A stretch of DNA of 64,000 bases from Struthio camelus (lineage: Eukaryota; Chordata; Aves; Struthioniformes; Struthionidae). Below, in pieces: positions 1 to 11,400 of this stretch. The position numbers were made by a program, and so were the translations under genes. Under the pieces are notes generated by a model that worked only from the letters and a program-made list of their open reading frames with translations, was not told the DNA's origin and searched no databases. The DNA lies in NCBI RefSeq assembly GCF_040807025.1, contig NC_090951.1, forward strand, positions 29,601,573 to 29,665,572. The letters are read 5' to 3'. Positions within the stretch are counted from its first letter, which is position 1. Each line of letters begins with the position of its first letter.

Positions 1-606
1 GCAGGTGAGATGAAACGTACCGCCACCCCAAGCCAAAACACGCAAGGCGCTCCCCAGGACGGCCCTTCCGGACCTCAGCCGCAAGGACACTGCAGGGACG
101 CCTCCGCCCACTTCTAAGCAAGGCTCCTGTCCTTTCAGGTGGCCATGCCAAAGGGCGACCCACCCGCTCGGGAAACGGGGACTAGGTTCCCACAGCAGCG
201 AGAAGACCGTGCAGTGCCTACCCACAGGAGTCACCCACGCTCAGGGCAGCCCCAGCTGCCTCCCCTGCAGGGACCATTTTCACCTCCATTCAACGCCTGC
301 ACACACACACGCTCTGCACGGCCACCCGAGCAGCCCCAGCCCTTTCAGCCAGCTGCCAGCTCAGGGCACGCAATCCCCACTGCGAGGCAACCCACGGCTT
401 CTGCCTGCACGTGCCCTGGAAGGCACGGGCAGAGGAAGCTCCTCAGGACAACGAGCCAGCCGGCCCGGCTGCCAAACTCACCCCTGGGCTGCCAACGGTC
501 GAGCGGCCTGCTCTCCCGTGCCACCCACTCGCCCTGTCCAGCCCTCCCCTACAGAGCCCAGCGCTTCCATTGCCTGTCTCGCAGCTCATACCGTCTACAG
601 CCTTAC

Positions 607-661
607 CGTAACGGTTGAGATTCCTGAGCGTTGGAAACATGTCATGCCACAGTTTCGCCAT
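607..661 (-). CDS. Possible first coding exon of an unidentified gene leaving the window to the left
   Basis: On the minus strand an ATG in the context AAGATGGCG opens 18 codons, MAKLWHDMFPTLRNLNRY, followed by a good donor (ACG then GTAAGG), ending in phase 1. AAGATGGCG resembles the YY1-type start of TATA-less housekeeping promoters, and the surrounding 150 bases are CpG-rich. The next exon would lie in the last 600 bases at the left edge or beyond it. I do not recognise the protein and cannot match it to CIAPIN1, COQ9 or POLR2C, which are the neighbours expected here from mammalian gene order. It could be a chance open frame in a CpG island. What is seen is only a start codon, 18 codons and a donor; the gene is inference. 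Confidence 0.3.
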
Positions 662-1819
662 CTTCGCGCCCCCTCGCGCTCAATGGGGCCCTGTAGCAGG
701 AGGGTGACGAGGAAACTTCTCCTCCCAGGAGCCGCCTCCGCCTCCTCCTCTGCACTTCCCCAGGTAGGCTCCAGCGCTGTCGCGCGGCCTCCCTTCGCCC
801 TCTCGGTGCGCTGCAAAGCAGCTCCTCCAGAGAAGAGCGCTGGCGAGAGCAGCCCCAGCACCTGCACGTGCCAAGGCCTCGCAGGGAAGTGTGGGCAGGG
901 CTCGGGGGCCCCGTGGCGGGAGGGGAGCTGTGACTGTGATGCGGCATGTCCCACTGTGAGCCCAGCCCGTGTCACCAAGGGGCTCACAGGCACCCTTACC
1001 GTCCAAAGCATTTCTCTTGGGCCCACAGGAGGGGCAATTTCACAGCCCCAGAGCAGCCAGACCGCAAAGGGGTTTCAGCAGGTCTCCGCTCTGACCTCCT
1101 GCTGCAAGTGCGGCTGACCAGAGCAGACTTCCCAGGCCCGGGCGCCACTGAGGGGCCACTGGCTCCATGGATTCCCCCACCACCCCGGGCCCCTGGGCCA
1201 GTGCTCCACCACCCTTAGGCTACAGCGCTTTTCCCCGTCTCTCATGGCAATTGCCCCCACTGCCACTACTGCCATTGCCCATCCTCCCGGCCCCCCCCAC
1301 CCGGCACCTCTGGGAAGGCTCTGCCTCCACCCTCTCACCCCCCTCCCGTTAGGCCCCTGCCGCCTGATCCTCTTGCGCCTTCTCTTCTCCCGGCTCAACA
1401 GCCCCACGCCCTCAGCCTCTCCTCGCACTGCTGGGCTCCAGCTGCCCACCAGCTCCCAGCCCGCCCCACAACGAACGGCTCCTCCAGGGCCACGCTCCCT
1501 TCCTGGTGTCCCTGCCCCCCTGCAGCTCCCCCACGGGACACAGTCCCCTCAGAGGCGCACCTCCTCTGGCATGAAGCGCCTCCTTCCAAAAGTACCTCTC
1601 CAGCCATGTCCCCAGCAACGGCTCCTTGCACGGCTCGCCTTCGCTTCCTTCTGCTTTTCTCCAGAAACACGCCTCTGCACCCTTCTCCTCACGAGTGCCC
1701 CTTCGTGTGGCCTCCTGTGGCTCCACGGAGGCCGCCCCCAGCTGCGGGATCTGCGGCCCTGCCGCCGCATGCCCCAGGCAGGGGCCGGGCCTCGGTGCCC
1801 CGCTCCTCCCTCCCTCCCT

Positions 1820-1852
<33 letters not shown>

Positions 1853-4800
1853 CCCGCCCGCTGCCCCAGCGTTGGGGGAAAGCCTTGCCCGGGCCCTGGG
1901 CGGCGCTGCGGGCTCCCTGCTGTGCCCAGAGCCCCCGGCCCCGCACGGGCAGCCCCGAGCAGCACGCCCAGGTGGCACTGCTTGCTGCGCAGTAAGGACT
2001 GGTGCCAGGGACTGTCGGGGATGGGGGAGGCCCCGCTGCCCGCGGGGAGGCGGGAGGCAGGCAGCGTTGAGCCGGGGCCCGGCAGCCCACCGGGAGCTGG
2101 TGGGGGTGTGGGGCAGAGCCATAGCAAGGGAAGGGGCCAGAGTGCAGGAGGCAATCCCAGGTGCCCCTTCCCCGAGCAGAGGGGCCTGGGAGAAGGCAGG
2201 GGGTCAGGGCCGGGCCGGGGGCTGGTGGCCGGGTGCTTGGCAGCGCCATGCTGACCTGCTCATGCCAGGGCATGGCTGCTTTGCGCCGATTGCAGGCAGT
2301 GTCCCCCCGCGGAGGAGCTGGCCCCTGCTGGCTTCCCCTTGGGCCATGCAGCTGCCTGCCAGTGCTCAAGGTCCCGCCGGGGCTCCAGCGACGCTGGGAG
2401 AGGTGCCGAGGGGGCACCGGCTGCTGCTAGCAACTTCCCGGGGACCCCTGAGGCAGTGGCTGGTGCTGAGGGAAGGGCAGCGGGCAAGGAGCCGCAGGCA
2501 GCACTTGTTTGACCCATGCGTTGCCTCTGCTTGCAGGCCACACTGCCCAAGGCATTGGGACTTGAGCGCGGCAGCCAGGCGAGGCAGGGCAGCTGCCGCT
2601 GAGGCAGCAGAGCCAAGCCCCAAGCCCCTCCGCTCGGTGAGGCTTGGGAAGGGCAGAGCTGGGAGAAGCTGGTGCCCCTCAAACCTCGTTCTCCCAGCAG
2701 AGCAGAGGGCACGTAAGGCAGCGCTTTCAGCCAGTGAAAATTGCTGGCTCATGCCTTCCTTTTTCAGAGGCCTGGTTTGCGCAAGGCCAGCGGTGCTGCC
2801 TGCCCACCAGTGCCCACCCAGGCTGCGGTCGGAGGAGACCTGCTCCTTGCATTGGTCCCGACCAGAGTTCGGCACCAGAAGACACAGCCCCTGAGGGGGC
2901 ACCGCAGCACACAAGTGTGGCTTGGCATGCCTGGCTCACCAGCAGAAAGGGACCATGCAGACTAAGGTGGAGTCAATCAGCCAGAACGGAGCACAGAGCA
3001 ACAATACAGTTGAAAACACAAAGCCTAGCTAAGTGTGTGTGAGGTTCCCCGTGGGGAGCCCCGTGATGCTTCTGGGGAGGCCTTGGGCAGGGAGGTGCCT
3101 CCTGCCGAGGCCCCCGGCAGCTGGGATGCCGGCTGCAGGGCTTTCGGCAGCTCCAGCTTCCCTCTTCCTGCCCTGCCAGGGGTGAAGGCCAGGCTGCCTG
3201 CAGGGATGGGCTACTGCCGCCCCCAGGCCTCCTGAGGAGGGGCAGTGCAGCCCCAAAACCGCCTTGCAAAGCCGGCAGCCCTGGGCGTGGGCTGAGGTGG
3301 GTGCCAGGGTGCACGCTGGAGCGCAGACTCTGGGATCCACAGGCCTCCAAGGCCAGGGCCTGCAGGGCCAGGGCAGGGATGACGAGGCTCTGGGGCTCTG
3401 ACCCTGCAAGAGAGACCGCAGGAACACCTTGTGCTGGCCCTGGGCTGAGAGCAGAGGGGAGCAGGAGGCTTCGTGGCCTCCACGCCCCAAACCAACAGCA
3501 AATTTGTGCCCAAAAGCTCTCAGAGGAGGCTTCAGTCCCGGTCAGCTGCCCGTGTCCTGCACTGATTTCGTATGCTCAAACCTTGTGATGGGCAGAAGGC
3601 AACATGCTTGTACCCCAAGGCAGCCCCCTTTAGTGGCCAAGCCAAGGACCTGCTCTTAGCATCACTGCAGGAGTAACCGTCTAATTAAAGGCTTGCAATT
3701 AGCCCACCTCCAATTAGTGCACAGCAACTCAAACAAAGGGTCTTCTTAAAGGACAAGTCTCCTTAATGCAACCTAAATGGTCCTACGTTCCCTGTGCAGG
3801 GGCGACCCTTCTACATCCCCCACCGCCAAGGCTGCGGCGCGCATGGGCATGGGCATTGGCTTCAGGGTCCCAGCTCCTTCCTCAGTGGGAGGCGGCTGCT
3901 GCTGGTGGCTTCCTCCATCGCATAGTTGGGCTGACACTATTAAGCCTGCTCCTAATAGGCTCTCTTAAGGCTAATAATGTGGCATACATAGCCAACAAAT
4001 GCTAGAAGGAGTCACCAAAACTAAAGCAGCACTTTAAAATGCAACTCCTACATTTAGCATCGAGGAAATAAGCCCCTCCACCTTACTCCCAATTTGACAC
4101 TCTCGGGAGAGTGCTTTAGGGGATGCTAATGCGTGTTTTGCCCTTCCTTGCTCCAACACGGGTCAGGCTCAGCACAGTGGAGAGGGAAAGACTCTGGCGG
4201 GGCGGAGGGGGTGGGGTGCGAGCTTTGTGCTCGCCCAGGGCCCTGCACTGGCCCCCTCCTCTGTCCTGCCCCTGAACATCCCAGACTACGTTGGCTACAG
4301 TCGCCTGCTCCTTGCCAGGCCTTTGTGTTGACTCTGATGAGCCTTTGGGCGTTTCATGTCACTCTAGGAGCTGGAAGAGAGCCTGCCTCATGACACGGGG
4401 TTGCAAGGAGAGCCACTGGCCGTGGAAGAGGACTGCTTGCCTGGCCTCGCTCAGGAGTCCCATCCTGCCCACCCCGGGCATCTCTCTCTTTCCTGCCCGC
4501 TGACACGGTCTTTCTCCGGAGGGAAGCAGTGAGGCTACACCTCCGCACAGTGCTGGGTGGCCTGGGGAAGGCCGGGCACATGCCAAGCGGGGAGCTGGAC
4601 ACAGGTCTCCACCGAGTGCTGTCGGGGGGCTGGCACCGGTGCCTGGGGCACGTGTGCTCCAGGCACTTCCCAAATAAGCTCCACTGGTGCGGCCTCCTCT
4701 TCACCTGGATGTTGAGTTCCAGGGCCTCCTGCCACGCCTCCTCCAGCAGGAACAGGGCCTGCGCAGGCGTACTGCTTTCCTGCCCTTCAGCCTGCTCCTG

Positions 4801-6639
4801 GTTGCTGGGGAATGCAGGTGTGCGGGCATGTCCGGGTGTCCTGCCTCATTTCAGCAGGGTCACTTGCTCCTGCTGGTTCCTTCTGTGGCCCCCACCTGGC
4901 CTCACAGAGCCCCACATCCTGCCCGTCAACCCCAAGGGGGACGCAAGGCCCTCAGCTCACCCAAGAGAGAACCCCCAACCTCCCTCTGCTCGTCCACCCA
5001 CCCGCCTCAGCATATAGCACGGCCCAAGGCCCATCCCTGGGCCCTGGCACTGTCACGGTCCCTCTCCTGACCACAGGACCCACTGGCGCTGGTGAGTGCC
5101 CAAGCAGTTAGGCCGCTGTCTTTTCTCCCACGGCCAGTGACTTGCAGGGCTGTGCAGGACCCAGGAGTCCTGCTGGCCTGTCCCTCCATAACGTACCAGG
5201 GGCAGGGAGTCGCAGAGCTGCACCTCGGAGGTGCTCTGGGGCCTAGCAAGTGCAGGGGACCGGAGGGGGCCTGGGAGCATGCCTGGGGCCACTGGCACAT
5301 CAGGACAGGGCAGGAGCCCAGGAAGGAGAATCCAAGCACACGGGTAGCAGGCCCGGCCGGCCCTGCCGAGCTCCACTGGGTTGAAGAGCGGCCCAGCAGG
5401 GGCTGTGCAGGGTGGGGAAATGGGGACTGCTCCCCAGCCTCACAGCCCCAGCCTGCGGGGCTGAGGGGCTGCCCTGGCCCACAGGGCCCTGGCACACGCG
5501 TTTGCACATGGGAAGGGAGGCATCTGCACCTCCAGGCAGCAGTCAGCGGCTGGCAGGGTAGGGAGACTACAGGCCCTGCGGCAGATGAGCAGAGCCCGTG
5601 GGAGCACAAGGAGCAGCCAAGGGCTGACGGAGGCCCAGGGACAAGCACGGCTCATCCCAGCTTTGCCTGCCTGGAGAGCCCTGCAGCTGCAGCAAAAAGC
5701 CAGGCATCTGCGCTCCCAGGTGGCCGGCCGCACCGCTCCACCCCACAGCAACTCCCTCCTTTGCCCTTCACCCTTCCCCATGCAACCCTGAGAAGGGCTC
5801 CAGCGTCCCTGCACACCAGCCCTCAGAGCACCCCTGGGGCTGTGGGCACGTCAGGTGCAGCTGTGTCCTGGCCACCATGGTGTGCACCGTGCAGTGTCTC
5901 TGTGTAGTGGCCCCTTCAGGAAGTAGGCTCTGAGGACGTTGCCCTTGCAAGACCTGCAAGATGCGATTTCCAATGTCTTTTGTAAGGCTGGGGCATGGGG
6001 GGGGAGGGGTGCTGCACTGCTGTCAGAAGAGGGCCCTAAGAGGGCACTTGCTGAACAAGCCACTAGGATCACTCTTACCTCTTAGAGATGGGGTGAAAGC
6101 CAGGGGCTACATCTGAGGGTATCTTCATCAGGGATAATTAAGCTAATGTTTTTTTCCAGTCTACCCTCCTCCCCGCCCCCAAATAACCTGACAGGCCAAA
6201 CTCTGATCTCCCTTTTACAGTTTGCATGAGACAAACATTCACCCCTTGTTTTTTTTTAGCTAATTAATCCTGACCGCAGTCCCATCAGAAGTGGTAGTAG
6301 TTCTTAATAAATCTAATTAGTGCATGGGACTTATCTGAAAGTCCTAAGAGGCTCAATGAGGCTCTTAACCAGGAAGGGCTCCCTGCATTCAGCTGCTTGG
6401 GAGTACCTGTGAGGAGCTGAGGGAGCCACTGTCCTGCCATCCCATTTCCCGCCCCAGCCATGGCTTGATCGCTGTTGCAGTAAGACCCTGCAAAGACTTT
6501 GGGGGGCTGTGGGAATAGCCCCTGTCCCACCTGCCCCTCAGCCTCCAGCACAGCTGTCTCTGTGCCCCTGCTTGGCAGTGTGGCCATTGGGGCTAGGAGA
6601 AGAAAGGAACGCCTACCTCAGTGCTGTGTGAAATAAACC
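662..6639. other. GC-rich intergenic stretch with no recognised gene
   Basis: This stretch is strongly GC-rich, and long open frames occur on both strands in overlapping registers. They are Pro, Arg, Gly, Ala and Ser rich, with no recognisable domain or consistent splice signals. I looked for CIAPIN1, expected between CCL17 and COQ9 by mammalian order, and saw none of its conserved cysteine motifs. Two AT-rich islands, near 3660-4130 and 6120-6330, stand out against the background and carry several TAATTA-type sites. Confidence 0.5.
1806..1860. repeat. CCTC/CCTG tetranucleotide microsatellite
   Basis: A short run of CCTC units passes into eight perfect CCTG units (1821-1852) and then two CCCG units. 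It explains the repeated RQAG peptide seen when the minus strand is translated, so that open frame should not be read as a gene. Confidence 0.9.
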
Positions 6640-6645
6640 TTTATT
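6640..6645 (-). terminator. Poly(A) signal AATAAA for the CC chemokine gene
   Basis: A canonical AATAAA on the minus strand lies about 207 bases past the chemokine stop codon. This gives a short 3' UTR, as is usual for CC chemokine transcripts. Confidence 0.6.
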
Positions 6646-6851
6646 TCATTGCTGCACTCCATGGGTGTGTTCTGGCAGAGCATGGGCACCCTAGGAGCTG
6701 ATACCTGGCTGGCTGGCGTGGGACAGGTCTCTGGTAGGCCAGTGCCGTCCCTCAGCATCAAGGACTTGCTGCAGTCCCTTTCCAGGAGGTTGAGTATACA
6801 AATCTTTCCACCAGAAAGATGGGTAGCCTAAACTGCGGTGTCTGCTGTAGA

Positions 6852-8023
6852 TCACGGAGCACAAGCACTCTTCTGTTTTTGAAGTTTCTCAGCTGCTTTC
6901 ACCACCCAGGGCAGGTTCGGGTCTGCACAGAGCTTGTTCCCATTCTTAGTCTCAAACCTGCCAAGATTAAGAGGAAAACTGAATGAGAAATAGCAGCTAC
7001 AATCCCACTCATGAGCCCTCTGCCTTCCCTTCCTTGCACTCCCTTTCCCTTGCCTTTGGGTCTGCAAGGTGCTCTGGGTATTTGGTGTCTTCATGAGCAG
7101 CTCAACCCATGGCCCAAGGCCTCCATCCCTTTGGGAGCCACAGCAGACTTGGGTCAGACCTTCCCTGGTCCTGTAGAAGCAGCTGGACAGTAACATCCTC
7201 CTCTGCTCATGCTACAGGACAGCTACCCAGCTGCGGTCACTCCAGAGGAGGCCACACAGTTGCATCCTGGTCCCTCAGGTGTCACTATGTCCCTGTCACT
7301 AGATGGGATGTGCGAAAGCCCCCGTGGTGTCCCAGGAGACAACACAGTGGTAGGGAAATTATCAGGACTTACACAACTGCTGGAAAGAAACACTCCTTGG
7401 GGGTCTCATAGCAATCCTTCAGATTAGCAGATCGGAGAGTATGTTTTATATATCTGAAGCAGCATTCTGTAGGTGTGTAAGGGGCTGAAAGAGAGAGAGA
7501 GAGAGAGAGAGTGCATGAACACTGCTTTTCAAAGTAATCTTTAAGACCTTCCCCCATAGCATGGCTGAAACACAGTCCTTCAGATTTTGCAGCCTCTACT
7601 TTAAAGAGCCCCATGGGATCTCCTCTCTGGGGCAAGAGGAGGAACCCCAATGTCCAAAGAGGCAGCAAGTTGCCCCCAGTGCCTGCCGGCCCTGGAGCCA
7701 GCTTTGCCGAGGCCATCTGGTCCAGGACACTGTCTCCCTCCTTCCTTGCCCTCCAAGGACATTCAGCCCAGTGCCTACCAGGAGACCTCTGGAGTTGCTC
7801 CTCCTGCCCAGTGGCACCATCCCCACTCTCCACTCGGGTGTCTTGCCTGACCTCCTTGATGGGACAAACCCAGCAGCAGCCCTGCAGTGCTCATGGCCCC
7901 AGTCCATAGTAGGAGCCAGCGAGAGCAGCCTGCCAGCAGCAGGCAAAACACCTTACCTGCTGTGCAGTGCGGGGAGAGGGTGAGGAGCAGCATGAGCACC
8001 AGGACTATCCTCATGCTGAGCAT
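6852..8023 (-). CDS. CCL17: CC chemokine, CCL17-like (CCL17/CCL22 group), three exons
   Basis: This is a secreted CC chemokine of 94 aa. Coding exons are 7957-8023 (67 nt, phase 1 end), 7373-7484 (112 nt, phase 2 end) and 6852-6957 (106 nt), all with GT/AG borders. The start was chosen at the ATG preceded by GCCACC; an in-frame ATG 30 bases upstream lacks that context. Residues 1-22 form a hydrophobic signal peptide and the mature chain probably begins at APYTP. The CC pair is C30-C31, with C54 and C70 completing the canonical four cysteines. The C-terminal helix starts at the CADPNLPWV motif (70-78). Two extra cysteines, C47 and C92, are present. By position beside CX3CL1 this is CCL17, but CADPxxPWV recalls CCL22. 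The family recruits CCR4-bearing T cells in mammals; the receptor here is inferred. Chemokine identity is very secure, orthology less so. Confidence 0.93.
7491..7511. repeat. (GA)n microsatellite acting as the intron 1 polypyrimidine tract
   Basis: About ten GA units on the plus strand read as (TC)n followed by TTTCAG on the coding strand of the CC chemokine gene. They end six bases from the exon 2 acceptor. The repeat therefore doubles as the pyrimidine tract for splicing. Confidence 0.85.
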
Positions 8024-8110
8024 GGTGGCTGTGTAAGGAGTCTTCCTCAGCACGGTGGTGATCTGCCTCTCCTGAGGAGCTCGAACGTCAGCTCAGGCAG
8101 GGAGGCCCTG

Positions 8111-8195
8111 CAATTTATCCCCTCTACTTCTTCCGCAGATTAGCTGCTTTCCAGAGAATTTCTACCAAATTCAAGTGAAAGCTGAGGGGGTTTCC
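8111..8195 (-). promoter_or_regulatory. Candidate promoter of the CC chemokine gene: TATA-like, STAT6-type and kB-type motifs
   Basis: Upstream of the chemokine ATG on the minus strand are a TATA-like GGATAAATTG (8111-8120), a TTC-N4-GAA palindrome of the STAT6 type (8149-8158) and GGGGGTTTCC (8186-8195; read on the plus strand), which fits the NF-kB consensus. Mammalian CCL17 is known to be induced through STAT6 and NF-kB. The motifs are seen directly; their use in this species is inferred. The transcription start would be near 8085, giving a 5' UTR of about 60 nt. Confidence 0.45.
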
Positions 8196-8402
8196 GTGTC
8201 ACATGTGGGATCTTCAGGGCTATGGACAGAGATAATCCCTAGAAAGACAGGACAAACAGTCTTCAGCCACTTCTGCTTTCTCTGCAAATTGTGACCAGTC
8301 AGTGGGAAGCTGCAGAGTTCATAGGGGAAGTGAAATCCTCCTCCTGCAAGGAAGCATGAATTCAAGGGCTGCCAAAACCACAGAGAATGGATGTGCAGTG
8401 AG

Positions 8403-8440
8403 TGATAAAACAGGGAATGCCTGATAAAACAGGGAATGCC
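8403..8440. repeat. Perfect 19-bp tandem duplication
   Basis: The 19-base unit TGATAAAACAGGGAATGCC occurs twice, head to tail, without a mismatch. This suggests a recent slippage or duplication event just upstream of the chemokine promoter. Confidence 0.9.
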
Positions 8441-11400
8441 ATGCTCTCAGCACAAGCTGTTCAGCCTGCAAGCAAAAATAAATATGCTGGAGAGAGTGAA
8501 TGACTGGCTCAATTGGTTCACTTGTGAAATCCCAGTGGAGCAAAAACATGGTAACCTCTTCCTCCTCCAACCCTTTGTGTCTGGAAAGCTGGAGGATGTC
8601 AAATCCTGGCAGAAATTACATCACATTCTGGATTGTTCCTATAAAGAGGAAAACAGGTTAGCCATAAAAAATCCCTGTTTATAATTTGGAACTGTGGAGT
8701 GAAATGAGAAAGGAGCAGCTGAGTTGCTCCCTTGCAGAGGAGGATGGTTGAGCTTGATTTCAGGACAGAGCAGGAGGCTGAACTCAGGCTGAAGTAAGCG
8801 GAAGGAAAAGTTTGTGTTTAAGGTTTGGGGTGTTTTTCTCTCATCTTCTTTCTCTGTGCAGCCTTGTAGTCTCCCAGGATCCCTGGGGACCTGTAGAAGG
8901 GAGTTGCAGCTCAGGGTCAGCTTCTCTGTGTTAACCTGGGGATTGCTTCTTGCCACTGTGCTTGACTTTCACTTTCTCACCTAGTCACAGTCCCGCCAGA
9001 GCCTTCTGCAGGCTTTTGCTAGTCACTCACATCCCCTATCCTGAAGCTCATCCCTTCACCATTGCCTCTTTTTTTCAGACCATAAGTGACTGCATGGAGA
9101 AGTAGAGTCCCTGTGCAGATCCTCGGGGTGTTATGGTGCTCGCTCATCCACTGGGAGCCCTGACCCTTTACTCCCTTCTCCACCCTGCACAGACAACTAA
9201 GGGTTCACTATGAGCTCTTCTCAATATTTTTACCTCCTCAGCCATCCTTCTCTCCTTTGGTGCTGGATTTGAGCAGGAGGTTATATTCCTGGGCATAGGG
9301 ACATTGCACCCAGTGCGGGGCCACTGAGCCCCTGGGAGTGGGTGCCTGCACCACAGCTGCTGTAAATCACAAGAGCTCACTTCTCTTAGGGGCTGTTTGC
9401 ACAGGAATAAGATTATGCCAAGCATGACACAGCCAGAAGGGCAGAGTATGGTGTGGTAGCTGGGGGAGGAGGACTCGCTCTGGGGCTGCATTGCTCCTTT
9501 TTCCACTGCCACTCGTGAAGCAAGATTCTGAAAGCAAATCTTTTTTACTATTGCCCCTGCAAACTGCCTCTCAAAGAACTTCAATGAGATTCAGCAGGAT
9601 ATCTAAAGCAGTGTGTTCCCCAGATGCTTCCCATTTAGCTCACTGGGAAGTGATGCACTGTTTAAGGAAGGACAAATCCACCGCTTCTTCCTTCTCCTTG
9701 TAAGGAGAGCACCGCATTCTGCAGGGAGAGTGGTCACAGGCTGAGCAGGGGAGGTGAGGTGGGCTCTGGAGCACAGCTTCTACCAAGTAACCGCAAGCAG
9801 AGGTCAGGACCGCCTGCCCTGCCTGGGAGCTTTCCTACAGACTTGCAGAAGTGGTGTAACATGGGAGCAGCCTCTCCAGCAGTCAGCATTTACCCTGCGC
9901 ATGTGCTCCTTCCAGCAGTTCCATCCCAAAGAAAGCTCACAGAAAGAGGCACCTCCTGAGTCATCAGGACCAAATGGATGAACATGCCAAATACAGCACC
10001 TTTACAGTTACATTTGTGTGTCCCAGGCCGAAAAAGGCAGACTGGAGGAAGTCCTGTCCTGCTGCGGCCAGGTAACGCAGAGCAGGGCATGCTCATCCTT
10101 ATGTCCCCCAAAGCAAGTACCTGGGAAATGCAGTCATCAGTGTAAGGATGTGCATCCTCTTCACCAGTCACCATCCTCTGGGATCTAAACCTAGCCACAG
10201 CTAGGGGCACCACACATTGCCTGTGCCATTAATGGGATCATCGTGGATGATGATCCTTTGCAGTAGCCAGTCAGAGAGATAAGATGCCAGGCAAAGGTAC
10301 TTAGTCCCTTAGCAGGGATCCCCTGCTGGCCACAGCTTTGGGGTGACTCTGTCTGCTCCTTTCCTCGTTAACAAACTGTACATATTCACCAAAAGGGTAG
10401 GAGGAGGCAAAGCAACATTTTATCAGAAAATAAATGAATACTGTGAACCCTTTAAAAGCCAGCAACCCTAGAAATACTAGGTAGGATAGACTAACAAAGC
10501 ATTTCTAAACAAGTCCCGCAACACCTCAAGGCCGCAACACCTTTCCTCATGGTTGGGGTTCAACCCAGTAATTCAGTGTCTCCATAGGCTGCAATAAATT
10601 CCTTGTGCCCTCCTACCAATTCCCAAAAGCATCTTTCCTTCCTCCTGGAGCCTTTTTGTGTGCTCCCTTCCCTTCTCAGCCATCTCCCCATTTCTGCAGT
10701 GCTGCACAGCCCCTCCTTGCAGCCTCGTATGCCTCTCCCCCAAATCTGGGCCATGGTTTCTAGAGCTGGAGCAGTTGCCCAACCCACAGAGAGAGCAAAG
10801 CCCCGAGGCAACCTTTTGGAGATCACAACACAGTGAGCTACAGCCAAACTGAATATACCAAGCTGGGGACATAGGCCATATCATATTTTCTGATACCTCT
10901 GCCTCTGGCCACATTTTTGTCTTGCCTGTAATTTGCACAGGACTGGAGCAGCTGAGTGCAGGCACCATGCTGCTATCAGCCCCATGGCAGAGACAAAGAC
11001 TGTGCCTCAAAGTCAGGGGAAGGCAAGTTCCCCTGAAGCCAGGACACTTGCACCCATAGCCTAGGGGAGTGCACAGCTTGACCTGACCACGTCTGGGGGT
11101 AAAAACACATGTCTGAGGGCCAAACCCTGAGCAATGCAGAAGGCTCATCTGGGAAACATTTGGGGATCACCCAGGCCTGACCTTGCTGGAAGCTCATCGC
11201 ATGCCTCCTTGCCACCCAGGGCTGCAGTCAGGGGCAATTGCTATGGGGGGGAAGGGGGGAGCTGTTTTTAATGCTCAGGTGGGGCAGCAGGACTATGGAA
11301 TCTATGTGGTGCCAGCAGCTGAACCCACCAAGTCTCCCAGCTAATAGTTTTCTGCAGGAGTACTACCTGGGAACATGGGGCAGAGCAGAGCCCAGTGACC

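Noticed and set aside
1412-2417. RQAGRQAG-type repeat protein on the minus strand
   Set aside because: It is the translation of the CCTG microsatellite, not a protein repeat under selection.
209-5907. Many long open frames on both strands of the GC-rich left end
   Set aside because: They overlap each other in several registers, are dominated by Pro, Arg, Ala, Gly and Ser, and contain no recognisable domain; GC-rich DNA simply has few stop codons.
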